Of a stretch of 64,000 bases of DNA, positions 23,223-35,551 are shown one piece after another. The notes under the pieces were generated by a model. The model ran no database searches, was not told where the DNA came from, and saw only the letters and a list, made by a program, of their open reading frames with translations. Origin of the DNA: Clavaria fumosa (Eukaryota > Basidiomycota > Agaricomycetes > Agaricales > Clavariaceae). The DNA is taken from assembly GCA_951802425.1 (NCBI GenBank), contig OX637802.1, positions 2,294,001 through 2,358,000 of the forward strand, in the 5' to 3' direction. The first letter of the stretch is position 1, and each line of letters opens with the position of its first letter. The position numbers were made by a program, and so were the translations under genes.

Positions 23223-26200
23223 ATGTCTTTATCACCCTCTTCCTCCTTCTCTGACGACCGAGAAACGCCTCAAAAACGTCGTCGATTCACCTCAGTCTCC
23301 GAGGGTGCCAGGCCGGAGATGACTCCGCGGTCCATCCTTCAGCAGACGTCCCCGGCATCGCAATCACAGATTCCAAAGCGCGGGGCACGGGCGTGCACAG
23401 CTTGTAGGAAAGGAAAGAATCGATGCGAGGGAGAGGTTCGTGCGCTTTGATCGACGCGCATTAATCGTTGATCGTTGATGATTCGCTCAATGGGCCGCCC
23501 TTCCCGTCCCGGCCCGGTCGCTAGCCTATATGTCGAAGGTGTCAAGTCAGCGGTACGGCATGTGTGTTCGAGAAACCAGAGAAAAAGATTGGACATGCAA
23601 TGTCTAGTGCCAGTGCCGAGTAAGTTTTCTCCACATTATCGTCATTCATGTTGACCGTTGTCGCTGCATCAAGGCGGCTATCTCGACTAGAAGGCCAATA
23701 TTTGGTAACTCTCAATCCCTCATTTGTCCTGTCGTGCTTATGACGAATCTTCTAGGTCATGCAAAGCCAAATGATTGGCATGCAGTCCTCCTTGGACAGA
23801 ATTCTAGCCGCTGTACAGTCGCAATCGCGTAAAGCTACCGCGGGTCCGAGTCAGGACAGTCGTTTTGGTTCCTCGGAGTCACCTAAGAATGCTTTGGATG
23901 CTGATAGCGAGCATCCCAAATTCCCTCCTCTCCCTGGGTATCTTCCGCCGGTGTGTTTTCCTTGCATCAAATTTCTACCTCGTTGCTTACCATCGTATCC
24001 AGCCACACAAGTATGCCACATATGGAATTGTATCTGACAGCGCTACGACTTCAGAGGATGAATCAGAAGATACTCTTCCCCGCGCTACTCTAGACGCCCC
24101 AATTGAAGCTCTGCAAGGGCTAGCTAATGCCGCTGCGGAGGCTGCCGCTATTGCTCCGAACGCACTTCCTAGGTACGCGTACTACCATGAGCACTTTCAT
24201 TTTCCTTTCAGTGATATAGATCCCTAAGTAGTGTGAAAAAACGTAAGCGCCCTGAGCCTGTTCCCCGCAATGCCTTTCCCCATGTTGTTGACAAGGTATT
24301 TATCCAGTCACTTGCATTATCCTTCTGCTGACTCTCCCTCCAGGGTCTCGTCTCCGAATCGGAGGCCAAAGAATTGTTCCACATGTGAAGTCTTCTCTCA
24401 ACAATGTGCCCTTGCCGTCTTAACTCCATGTCTCAGATTCTTTTCTGGATGCCATCTCTTCATTCCCTTATTTGATCCCTTGTACGACACGTATGAGAGC
24501 CTCAAGGAGCGTTCTCCATGGACATTCGACGCAATCTTGGCAATTGGTAGCAAAATTCGAAGTGGAAGTGGCCCGTTGAGCTCATCCTTCTACAAGTGCT
24601 TGAACGAGGCCCAAGGCATTGCTCGATCTACGTTGTTCGGACCAATCGTGAAGAAAGAAGCTGTACAGGGTTTGTTTTCATTCTGGCTTTCTCTTTGACT
24701 CCACGCTGAGGACGAGGTAGGTATGCTGCTCCTTGCTGCGTGGAGTACCAACGGTTGGCTACCCAGCGGACATGCTCTGCGAATGGCGCTTGATCTTGGT
24801 CTGCATCGAGCTCTGGGGAAACTGGCCGAGGAAACTCACAAGCGGCGGTCGGAGGAAGAGGAACGAGAACTGGGTACGTCGAACTCTTCTACAACCAAGG
24901 TCCTTTGTTTTAGCGAATGTGCAGTCGTCTCCGCGCGCATCTGGCTATGCTTGTATTGGTTCGATCATCAGTAGGTCTCAAGCCACCGTGTTTTTTGTTT
25001 GTTTGTTTACCATTGGTGTAATTGTCTACTTAAGGATGTGTCTGGGCATAGGCCGGCCAATAGTCCTCCGCGACGAAAGCTCCATCAAGCATGCCCGAAT
25101 CCTGTTGAATCATGCGATGTCAACGCCGACGGATGTCCGCCTGATTGCTCAGGTGGAACTCATAAGTCAAAAGAGTAAGCTAATTTGCTAGGGTTGCATC
25201 TGTGGACTCAACGCCCAGCCCGATGCCCTCAGCTCAAATCTATGAAACTTTGACCCCGTTGAACGGCCCAGTGAACCACAGCACCCTCGCGCTCATCCGT
25301 CGTGCAAATGTTGCACTAGAAAAATGGTATACAGACTGCGACGAGCTGCATCGTACGTCCTAACCCTCGTCATATGGTGAGAATCCCGGCGCTTATAATC
25401 CGTATCTATAGGTCAGATGATGGATGAAGAGTGTCTGCTCCGCAAAATCCTTGAAGCAGACTCGCATTATGCGAAATTGTGGCTCATTTGCGTCGTGCTG
25501 CGTGGAGTCTCGTGGGACTGGATGCCGTTTGAGCAGCGCGAGCTCGCATTTCAGGCGAAAGATGCAGCGTTTAACTGTCTGTCTATCTTCCTTCTGTCGC
25601 CGGCCTACAGGCAAGTCCATTTTCACGAGGAACTTGGCTTCGTGGCTTAAATGCAACTTGATCATAGAGCAGCTCTACGTTACGCCGTTCATGACACCCT
25701 TGTCACTGCTGCATTTTCTGCTCTATTCTTGTTAAAGATGGCCAACCTCTTTCCAACCGAGCTTGACCTTGGTGCCATCATCAACCAAGTAGAGCAATTG
25801 GTGCAAGTTTTCTTTGATGTGGCTGCAGAACGGTTTGCGTGTAACTCGATGAAAACCAGTGTTCCGTTCTAACATTACTCTCCGGATTTTCTTCCGGTAG
25901 GTACGCACTCACCCTGCGCATCATGCTTGCCAACCTGCGACGCAAGATTGGTCTGATAAAAGGGTCGCCGATGAGTACCTCTAGTATGGCGTCGCCCCCA
26001 ACGCAGGAGATATCCCAAACGATGAATGATGGGGGGCCATCCCATGTAAAAATGGGCATGTACGCACAGGATGTAGAGTACAGAATGGGGCACGTCCCAC
26101 CTTGGATACAGGACCAGGTTCGTCTGGCTACTTGAATTCTTGAGACATTTGCCTATCACTTGACAGGGCCTCACCGACCTGGGGCTGCCGATCAACGGCC

Positions 26201-26259
26201 ACGACGGCATATTCCCCCCTGTCGCTCCCCCTGGTGCACCTTTGCCTGAAGCTTGGTAA
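23223..26259 (+). CDS. Zn2Cys6 fungal transcription factor with fungal-specific TF domain
   Basis: This is a DNA-binding regulator of the Gal4 type. The first exon (from MSLSPSSSFS) carries ACTACRKGKNRCEGE; the next supplies PICRRCQVSGTACVFEKPEKK, so all six zinc-binding cysteines are present. A linker helix follows (RLSRLEGQYLVMQSQM, then GMQSSLDRILAAVQSQ), a probable dimerisation coiled coil. The middle-homology region is spread over many exons: FFSGCHLFIPLFDP, AILAIGSK, GMLLLAAWSTNGWLPSGHALRMALDLGLHRAL and a cysteine-bearing MCLGIGRP. The protein ends GLPINGHDGIFPPVAPPG followed by APLPEAW and a stop. Targets cannot be inferred. The C-terminal exon boundaries (25200-26130) are approximate. 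Confidence 0.85.
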
Positions 26260-26376
26260 TGCAAAAAGACCGCTCGATACGCGCTGAGACCAGCGAGCGC
26301 GTTACTTGTAATTGACTTAACATGGGATCAATCATCGGACCAAATTGACTGTAACAATCTAACATTTCATGAATAT

Positions 26377-28123
26377 CTACTCGTCTTCTTCGCTGTCCTC
26401 CTGCTCTTCGAGAAACTGTCATGGGGTATATCAGTATATCAGTCTGAAGAAAGACGAAGCTGCGAGGGTGAAATGTCAGGTCACCTTGACGAGCGGCTCG
26501 GTCGCCTTGAGGAAATGTTGTCTCCCTTGCGGCTTGGATCCCTTCTGGTACCAGTAGATGATGGCCCCGTGTGAAATACAATCCTTGTTGTACAAGACCT
26601 GCAATCAAAGATTACATTCGCTGTGACGCAGCACGACAACGGCGCGACTGACTTTCAGAATATGAGCAAATGCTTTAATGATGCGAGTGTCTTCATAACA
26701 ATACTGTTGTACAGCGTTGATGAGGGTAACCTCATTCTTGGCGCCCTGACAGAAAGGCTCGAGAATCGGAGCATATTTCTATCATTTTTTGAGGAGCAGA
26801 CATATGAACAAATGGGGAGCGGGAGGGAGAAGAGTCAACATACTCCGACTTCACGGAGGGCAAGACTCTCGATTTGGTCTGAGCGCGTGTTCCAGTCCAC
26901 GGTCGCCATTAGACCTTGCCAAACGCACTGGACGAGCTCCACCTCCGGAAGGGGATGCTCTTGTTGGCTGGCCTTGATAGAAGCGATAATCTTAACAAAC
27001 AAAAAAGAGTATTAGCGTCGACGAATGGATAGGGTCGTCCGGCAAAAAGATACAACGCACTTGTTCGGTAGAATCCTCGCGCTCCGTCATCTCCTTCAGC
27101 TCGGAGATAATGCGCTCCTTGATGGCAGCATGCTGCTTCTTGACCCACCACTCGGAGATCTGCGGGAGGCCTTGCGCCTTGAAATGTTCCCCCAGGGCGG
27201 AATCGTTGCGCTTGTTCTGCGGGAAGAAGCTGAGAAGATCTTTGATGCCGCCGCGCTTGAGGCACGCGGAGAGATGGTCGACGGATTGCTCAGAGAGATA
27301 GGCACGGAGAATCAGAGTTAAAGCGTCGACGGAGACGTCTGGGAAGGAAAGAAGTTGCGCGAAATTCGCACAAGTGAGTGCTTTTGTTGCACTGAGAGCG
27401 CGGCGAAGGATGTACCGTTCTTGACGAGATGGTCCTTCGTCAAACTCTGAAGGCAGGCGGCGCTAACGAGGCCCTGAGCGAGCATGAGACCCACAGAGAG
27501 CGCCAGCTTGTCCTTCTGCTCCTGGGGCCAGCGGTGAATGTACTGAAGCAAACCGGGGAGGACTGCCCCCTCGAGGGGTTTCTGAAGATATTTATACCTT
27601 GTTCATCCGAGCCAATAGTGTTTAGATGAAGCTCCAACAGCACGCATAGCACCGACGGGAGCGCACCTTCTAATGAGTTTGCTGAGAACGTCGATGTACT
27701 GCCTCAAGTCTTCCACCTGGGCGGGATCTTTCGCATTGAAGATAGTGAACGGAGAGGTGGGGGCACCGTCCTCGACATATATTCCGCCGGGCTGGATAAG
27801 ACCGCCAACCAATATGATCTCGAAGAGAGCCTCTGCATATTTGAGAAACTCTAGGGTGGAACCGGCTTGGACTAGTTTGGCGGTGAAAGCGTCAAAATCG
27901 TTGGGAGGAACGGATTCGAGGAATTTATAGAGCTGGTCTCGAAAGACTAGAGTTGTCCAGTGTGCGATGAGCGAGGGTTAGCATTGCTGTTTAGCGACGA
28001 TGCGCTGGCGATGCGGTTTGACTCACCTGCAGGTTCGTGCTTGGCCTGAGCTTTAACGGCACCTTTTCTTGCTTTGAGTCGTACCCCTTGCAGTGAAGGT
28101 TTGGTGTTTCCTTGCTGAGACAT
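26377..28123 (-). CDS. BZW1: eIF5-mimic protein (BZW1/BZW2 type, W2 domain)
   Basis: eIF5-mimic proteins share the C-terminal W2 HEAT domain of eIF5, bind eIF2 and eIF3, and tune start-codon choice. The start at 28123 reads MSQQGNTKPSLQGVRLKARK, matching the family's KPTLxGxRxKxRKR opening. Downstream exons give FRDQLYKFLESVP, VGGLIQPGGIYVEDG, YIDVLSKLIRR, YIHRWPQEQKDKLALSVG, VSAACLQSLTKDHLVKNG and the C-terminal W2 part (WQGLMATVDWN, YCYEDTRIIKAFAHILKVLYN, an acidic tail FLEEQEDSEEDE and stop). The order and the acidic tail fit BZW/5MP rather than eIF5, which has an N-terminal GTPase-activating domain that is absent here. Its start lies only 126 bp from the stop of the COG6 gene upstream on the same strand. 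Confidence 0.87.
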
Positions 28124-28249
28124 CCACAGGTTTCGAGGACAGTCGAAAGGGTTGTGGATCAAGACTCAATTGATGCCGGTGAACGACGACTACAAACTGT
28201 GATTGTGTGACTGATTCGTACATTGAATGGCACATCCTACTATCATCAA

Positions 28250-31068
28250 CTACGGCTTTGAACCTTCGTCCTCCTCCTCGTCTTCCAACCCAAAGATCTG
28301 CCAAAGCAAGTGTGCCTGTCCAAACGGCCGCTCGCTGCCCAACAACGTCGACCCAGCCTCATATTTGTTCTCAATTCGTCTCACCTCTGCGCACAATGTT
28401 CGATACGCCCGTGCAAGCCGCCCCAGTGCCGCTTGATGTATGCGCGTGTGCAGCTTCTGCACCGTGAGACGTGCGAGGCGCGGCGAGTGCACCACCTCCG
28501 GTCCGGAAAGCCATTGCGAGAATCTGTGAAGAACTAGCTGCAGTTGCGCTGGCTCGGTCGAGGGATGCCGTGACAGCACTTGCTGCTGACGTGCACCGTA
28601 AGTTTGTAACATATCGTTTGGATGAGACAACTTACGCTATTCTCATGGCTCTCACATGCGATTACAGCGGCTTCAAGACCTGCGTCCTTTAGGATGCTTT
28701 CATACTGAGGCTATGTGTAGGTGCACTTCAAGAAGAATATTAGACACAGTATACGCACATGTTGGATGGTCAATTTTTCAATACTCTGATCTATCAGCTG
28801 TTGGATAGCGTTCCTCTTCTTCGCCGTAAAGTTAAACGGTTCAAGAACGCCCTTAGATCAACCATGAGATCCGTGTGCGCAAATACCGTTAGTGGCCAGG
28901 AAGTATCGCCCACCTGGAGATAAGTCAAGCAGTTCAATTCAAACACCTCCCGGTCCCACTTCGCCTTGATCTTCTTATTCTTGTCCTCCGCCAGAGCCTC
29001 GCACATCTGTACGGCCGGGTCGACCATCACGTCGAGCACGCGCTCGAATGAGATCTGGTTCTGATGCAGCGGCGTGTCTGTAGCAAAATTAGAATCGCCG
29101 AGGGACAATGCATGAACAGCCATGATCTCGCGGAGAATTTGGGCATGGTCTAGGATCGCGAACGGCGGCGTCGCGTCGAGCTCGTCGAGGTCCTAGTTCG
29201 GATATTTTTGGGTAATCAGAAGGTCACATCCAAGCAAACAAGTAGGCCATGAAGCTTACGAGAGAAACGTGCAGTAGAGCGCGTCCCTGAGCTTCGATGG
29301 CGTCATGGAACACCTTGTATGCCATGTGAATGAGTCTAAACAGGGAGGCCAAAGTTGGCGCTGAGTTTTCGTCGCAAACAAGTGGGACGCACTCCTGGAT
29401 CGTTCTTGATAGAACTGCATCGTCGCCGATCGTTCGACGCATAGTCAGCCCGTAGAATTGCAGAAGGTTTGCGATTTTGTAGGAGATGATGCTGCTCTCT
29501 TGAGACCGTACGGTTTGCTGCACTCTGGCCTGACGTTCGCAACGTAAAACGCTTCCTTCACACGATACAAAAGGACCCTCACCTTCAAGGGTGGACAGAT
29601 TCCGCCCGCGGCACCATCCATCATCTCTGCGATCCACTCTTCCTCAAGCCCGCCTGAGCCAAACGTGCGCACACTGCCAACCATGCGCCCGTCCTGCTTG
29701 AGCGCAAACAACGCCTCGAGGAACTCGCGCTCAGCGGCAATCGCCTGGTGCACCCACGCCAGCATGTCCCCGACGTACCGCAGCGGATCGTGCGCGTGCA
29801 GCTCGATCGGCCGTGGCGGCCCGCGCGTCAGCGCGACGAGGAACGCGTTGTTTAGTGTTGCATTGCGTGTCTTGGAAAGCGTAGTTAGGGCCTCGCTTAT
29901 CGTGTTGGGACGTCATTCGTCAATCTCGCCACGTATTTATTCATCATTGGGTGAGAACCTCACCTAAGTAGCTCGGGACGCTGTCGAAGCCTCCGTATCG
30001 CCTCTTTCATAGTAGCATCAGCTTCGACGTGCACTTCTCTCCCAATTTCTCTCAGCTCAAATTGACACCACCTCAAGATCTTATCGTACCCCGACTCCAG
30101 TTGTGTAGACGTGACGGCCATGACATCCAGCCTGGAGTCGTACAGACAAACAACGGTCTCAATGAGCAACATTCCAAACACATATAATACGCGGGTAGCT
30201 CACCCTGCCTTTGTGGGACCGTCCTCACCGGCCATCAACATTCTGCAGTCACGCCTAATGCGCTCCGTGCGATCCATGGCGTCGAAGAAGCGCTGACCGA
30301 GCGGTACGTCCCGCGATGTCAGAGCGGCGGTCTCGGACTCAGAAAGAGTGAAGCGGATGAGGAAACGGGTCACTAGGAGCTGGCGCGCCTCGACCTCTTG
30401 ACTGCGAAAACGAGGAAGAACAAAAAGAGCGCGTCAAAATGCGCAAATACATGCACTGCTGACGCTAAATTACGAAACCGTTGCGAGAGAAGAGCGTTTG
30501 CACGCTCTAGGAGAGAGGCGCTCTCTTCGGAGGCTGAGCTCAGCCTGGATTCGGCCTCTTCACATTGAGAGCGCATGGAGTTCATCTGCTCTCGCAGGAC
30601 GTCTAATTTCTAGAGACACATTAGAGAGGTGTTTATGTGGGAGTAGAGAAGATGCACCTGATCCACTTCGCCTAAGGCGTCGAGGAACTGACGGCTACCT
30701 GCAGCCAGCCTGTTCTCCATGTCTCTGCGGAGGTTCTTACGCGCCCTGGCGGCAGATTCGCCTGGAACGCTCTCCGAAAACGAGTGTCCCATCTCGCCAG
30801 AGGGTTTTCTTGTATGCACATCTGTATGCACGTCCACGTCTTCTGACAAGGGTTCGAGTTCGTCGTCGTTGTCGTCGTCCGAACGCGTCTCTTTGCCGTT
30901 CTCCCTACTTCTAAACGCGGATCCCTCAGAGTGACTGGGGGTATAGTACAGATCAGACAGGGTCTGAAGGGCCTCGAGAGTGGCCTTGTCAGAGTAGTTG
31001 CTCCCTAAGACCTTGTATAGACGAAGTGAAATGGGGTTTCTTTGCTGCGAGGTGGCGGTGGCCATCAT
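28250..31068 (-). CDS. COG6: Conserved oligomeric Golgi complex subunit 6
   Basis: COG6 is part of lobe B of the COG tether that guides retrograde vesicles within the Golgi. The start reads MMATATSQQRNPISLRLYKVL with a second in-frame Met at 31065, then LEALQTLSDLY, the family's N-terminal signature. A long coiled-coil region follows (LREQMNSMRSQCEEAESRL, SASEESASLLERANALL). Further exons give LTRFLIRFTLSE-like sequence, DKILRWCQFELREI, the block HDPLRYVGDMLAWVHQAIA and EREFLEALF, and VHALSLGDSNF. The C-terminus has LARLTVQKLHTRIHQAALGR, YRTLCAEVRRIENKYEAGS and HLLWQIFGLEDEE before the stop. A Ser/acid-rich insertion (SDDDNDDELEPLSED) lies between the start segment and the coiled coil. Confidence 0.88.
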
Positions 31069-31846
31069 CGTCGACACCCAAACGCGTCCTGGCCCGCTGA
31101 CCTCGCCGTGTGGCAAAGACTTGCTTGGACTGCGACGTCACAGAAGATACTCCGGCTCGTTGATTATTTTCTAAGGTCGTGCGATTGTCGTGCAGACCCT
31201 TCCTGCTAGCATCGTGTTGGCTATGCAGTCAGCGGCTTGCCACTTGAACCTTCTCATCGTATCCAAGCTAAGCCAGCGTGGTTGACATTGCGGTCGTCCA
31301 CCTACTGGATAAAGTAGACGAGGACTACTGCGGCGGCATGCCAGAACCACCTGCTTCGATACATCAAGGACTGCTAAGCATCGTCGAACTCTGTCAGCTT
31401 CAGTCATGACTCGCATATATGACACCGTTATGAGTGCCACGGTGCTCTTGGCCATCTCTGCATCGATCTTTGCTTTCCTCAACTGCATGAGTCTGCTCTA
31501 TTCTCAGGGGCTCTTGTATGCCTTGTAATGCCACTTCGTATCTTCTGCACGTAGGTGACGCGCAGCACTATGCTAAGAGCACAACAATGTGATTACGCTC
31601 TTTGAATGTTGCGGACTTGCGGTCGCTTTTTCGACTTCAAAGATTGCGGTTGATCCTGGAGAAGTCAATGCGCATCGCTCATTCGGTCAGCCTCTGCATG
31701 CACGTACCGTCACCCGATACTTGCCACGTCAAGTCAGCCTCCAGCGCATATTTAATGTAACCCGTGCCAACTGAACTTTGTGCTCTGGAACTTAGTTTCA
31801 ACGTAACGCAATCAGTCCTCTCTTTTACCTACACATTCTTTCAAGC
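31069..31846. other. Divergent intergenic region, COG6 / secreted repeat gene
   Basis: This lies between the COG6 start (minus) and the secreted gene (plus). A 105-codon minus frame at 31171-31488 has no supporting features. The 3' part upstream of 31847 is CT-rich (ctctcttttacctacacattctttcaag), as expected of a fungal core promoter. Confidence 0.45.
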
Positions 31847-34800
31847 ATGCGCTCATTTACGCACGCCCTTCCCGTCATCTTTATGATCGGAAGTCTGGCT
31901 TTCGCTGGACCCATCCCGAGATGTGACGATGAGGCATGTACACTTCTTCCGTGTTCGATGCTCGTACTAACCATACATCGCGTAGCTCACAAGGCACTTA
32001 GATCACAATACCGATGCCACTAGAACCAATAAGGTTGTTATAGCTGATGACGTGAAGCTGTAACACGCTGATCACTCCTACTTTCTTAGCACACCGCAGC
32101 CGATACCTTCGCGGCAATGCACGACTCGAAGCCCCCCGCAGGCGATCTAGGGCTGAGATTTGGGGACTACTCTGGCCATAAGGCCGGCACTTCCAACTCT
32201 ACGACGATGAATCCACCTGTTGGCGCAGGCAGGCACACAGGAGTCGGACGTGCGGGGGGGCCGGACGCCAATCATAGTGGAGTCTCTGTTGGTACGCATG
32301 GCCGTGCCGGACGTAAAAGCAACGCAGAAGTAGGCGCAGCGTCAGGAAGCGATCGTGTGGGTTCAGGTCATGGTATCACAACTGGTGTGCGAACAGGCGA
32401 GACCGCGGGCACTTGGTCGGACGGCGGGAAGCTTTCGAAAGCTGGTGCAGCTCCAGTTGCTGGTGGCGCGCAGGCACATTCGGGCCCTGGACCTATGAAA
32501 GCTGACCATGAAAGACCATATGGTGGGCAACCAGACACGGCAGTCGATCACGAAACTAGCTCGACAGGGTACACACGTTTTGGTTCAGGGACATCTGCGC
32601 CAGGCGTTGCTGTTGTCGTTCCTGTCGTGTACATCCCTGCCATGGGCAACTCAGATTCGGGTGCCGGTGGGAAGAGCGACCCAATACCTTCCGGGACAGA
32701 CGGTTTAAATCTGGGTGCGAACGTAGGAAGGACAGCAAACCCAAACGTGCGTGTTTTATAGCTGACTGATGGCACAACCATTCAAACATTCAAGTCTGAC
32801 GGTTGTCCGTTTGATAGAACATTGCCAGCAATACTGACAACGCGCGCACTCCCAGCAACACCGAAAGCGCGAGCGGCTCGACTACTACTGCAGCCTCGGG
32901 CATGACCATCCCCACAAATGGCGCCAACGGGGGTTCTAGCACTAATGGAGTCACGGACGACCCGCCCTTATCCATTCCGGACATCTTAAATACAGGGCTT
33001 GGCGCGGTCCGTTATGGCCAAAATCGAGTTGCCGCTGAATTGGGTGGATATGCTGCCGGCGCGAGTGCGGGAGGGCCTGTAGGCCCAACAGTATGTGCTC
33101 TAGGCTTGGCGCATATCATAACATGCTCTGACCACTTTCTGTTTGTTAGAATATCCCCAGCAACACCGACAGTGCGAACAGCGCCATCTCTGCTTCAACT
33201 ATGTTGCTCCCCGCAAACGGTGCGAACCAAGGTTCTGTCACCAACGGGATCACAGACGGCGTGCGCATGCCTATCCAAGATATCTCAGATATAAGCTCTG
33301 GCAGAGTCGCCACCGGGTCAGGTAGAAACGATATCGACGCCAGCTTGAGCATGTCTTCGGACTCAACGGTATGTGTCCTAGGCTTATTGAACTTCGTAGA
33401 ATATTCTGACCACTGCTTGTCGTCTAGGACGTCCCTAGCAACACTATTGGTGCGAGCAGCGGCACCACTGCAACTTCCACAGGTTCCACAATTAATGCAA
33501 TCGAAGGGTCTAGCACCAATAGGATCACGAGTGGTAGACCCATATCCGTTTCGGACATCTTAAATCCAAGTTTTTCCAGGATCCGTTATAGTCAAAATCG
33601 GGTCGCTGCCGGGTCAGGCGAGTATCCTGTCGACGCGAACGTGGGAGTGTCTGCAGATCCAACGGTATGTCCCCTAGGACTCGTGTATTCCCTCAAATAT
33701 ACTGACCATTGCTTATGTGCTAGAATACCGCCAGTACTGCAGACAGCGTGAGCACTGCAAGTAGCCCTACTTCCACCGAAGGCACCGCAGTCTCTATACC
33801 CGACGTGGGCGCGGGCTCTGTCATCAATGAAGTCAAGGATGGCTTGCACGCACTGATTCCGGACGACCTAAATACAGGATCTAGCAGTATCCAGGACCAA
33901 GTCGCCGGAGGATCAGGTGAATACATTGTCGGCGCGAGCACAAGAATGCTCACAAACCCAACGGTATGTGCTCTAACTAGGCTTGGCATGTTTCATAGGA
34001 TATTCTGATTGCAGTCTGTCTTTTAGAACACCCCCGGCAACACTGACGGCGCAAACAGCGCCATCTCTACTACTTCAACCACGCTCCCCCCCACAAACGG
34101 TGCGGACCAAGGCTCTGTCACTAATGGGGTCATAGACGGCGTGCGTATCTCGGACATCTTAAGTGCAGGCTCCAGCGGAATCAATCGTGACCAAAACCAA
34201 GTCGCTCCTGGGTCGGACGAACACGCTGTCGACGCGAGCGGGGGACTACCAACGGTATATCATCTACGCTTGTTTCACGTCGTATCACATCCTGACTCCC
34301 ATTTGTCTGCTAGAATACTACAAGCAACGCTGGCACTATGGGCAGCACTATCCTTACTGACACGATGGTCCCCACAAGCATCGCGAATGACTCGAATGGA
34401 TATGGCACCAATGGAGTCACGGACGGCGTGCGCTTATCCGCTCTAAACACCCTCAATCCAGGCTCTAGTGGAATCCGCTCTAGCAACGAGTTGGGTGGAA
34501 ACAATGTCGACGCGAGCGGGAGAGTGTCTGCAGATCCAACGGTATATGTTTCATATATGGCATGTGACAAATAATCTGACCGTTGTCTGTCCCACTAGAA
34601 CATGGCTGGCAGCACCGGCACTGCGAGCGCTAGTTTCACTTCAACCCCAACCGTCGTCCCCGCAGACGGCGCGATCAAGGGCTCTGCCACTAACGGGGTC
34701 ACGGATGGCGGGCGCGTATCTACTCTGAACAACGCAATAAACGTCGACTCTGGCAGGATGCCCTATAACCAGGATGGAGCTGCTGCTGGGTTGAATGGAT

Positions 34801-34977
34801 ACACTACTGACACGATGCTGGGAGCCTCTGCAGACCGAACGGTATGTATTCCAGAATTTGTACACGTCAAACACTTGAGCCGTCCGCTCCCTGTAGAACA
34901 CCAACAGCAGCACCGACAGCATGAGCAGCACAACTATAGTCCCTACAGGCAACGAAATCCCTGGCGTATCTGCTTAG
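31847..34977 (+). CDS. Secreted Ser/Thr/Gly/Asn-rich protein built from tandem exon repeats
   Basis: The start MRSFTHALPVIFMIGSLAFAG is a clear signal peptide, so the product is probably secreted. A short second exon near 32001-32033 leads to exon 32091-32746, which is Gly/Ser/Thr-rich and repetitive in composition. Then come seven homologous exons, 32818-33090, 33150-33368, 33428-33664, 33724-33963, 34027-34254, 34314-34541 and 34599-34841, and a truncated eighth with the stop (34897-34977). All repeat exons are multiples of three (73-91 codons) and joined by phase-0 introns. Shared motifs are an N-terminal NTDSANSAIS-like stretch, a central TNGVTDG, DILN-like and QNxVA, and an end VDAS..VSADPT. 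No cysteine pattern or enzyme motif is seen. A wall or surface role is inference from composition only. Confidence 0.75.
32747..34977 (+). repeat. Tandem exon-plus-intron duplication array
   Basis: The repeat unit is about 290 bp and includes an exon and the intron that follows it. Introns at 33091-33149, 33369-33427, 33665-33723, 33964-34026, 34255-34313, 34542-34598 and 34842-34896 are 55-63 nt. Most open gtatgtg(c/t)cctaggctt or gtatat, carry a CTGACC branch-like block near the same place, and end ctag/AA. Conservation of intron position, length, 5' end and branch block with the exons shows the duplicated unit carried its intron. Confidence 0.85.
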
Positions 34978-35551
34978 GGTGAAGCCTCAGACGAAAGCTT
35001 ATGTTCTGAGCGAAATTATGGTGGGAAACAAATTCAAGCGTGTGTACAGCAATATTTTGTGTCAACGTTTCGCATGCTCATTATCTTCTGTGTCGCAGCA
35101 GACCGCCGGCTCCGCGAGCCCGAGCACTTCGACAAATGATAGTACCAGCGGCAATGGCTGCTCAGAGCGACAGCCTTACCGGCACACTCCAGTAAATTGG
35201 CTGCGACTTCAACGAGTGCGTCGCGAACACCCAATGACTGGGCGCCAGATCTGCATGGTTGAGCTGTTCGTTTCTGGGGTGATATACCGGTGATATCTGC
35301 TTGTACATTACAATTAAAAATGAAGATATACTGTACTCTCATCTCATATTAGTACTCAATCATTGCCTAATAGATTCGTTGAGTCTTTGTCAGCTCTGGT
35401 AATGATGTTAGTGTTGACCTCCTTCGTCTATCTGGGTTTGCAGTCGACGCTCTTAGCTGCCTTCTGGGGGCTACTGTAGCCATGTTGGCTCTGCCAAGAA
35501 CAACACGTGACATCTGGTTTGCCAGCTGTCTTTCCGAACGAACGACTCTAG
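34978..35551. other. Intergenic region with possible alternative last exon
   Basis: An acceptor-like site near 35099 (ctgtgtcgcag) precedes an open stretch rich in Ser/Thr codons (GSASPSTSTNDSTSGNG). It resembles the upstream repeat gene in composition and could be a relic or alternative terminal exon. The rest shows no coding. Confidence 0.3.

Noticed and set aside
34897..35180. Extension of the secreted repeat gene beyond its TAG
   Set aside because: An open Ser/Thr-rich stretch follows an acceptor-like site, but the last repeat exon has an in-frame stop and no donor that would bypass it.
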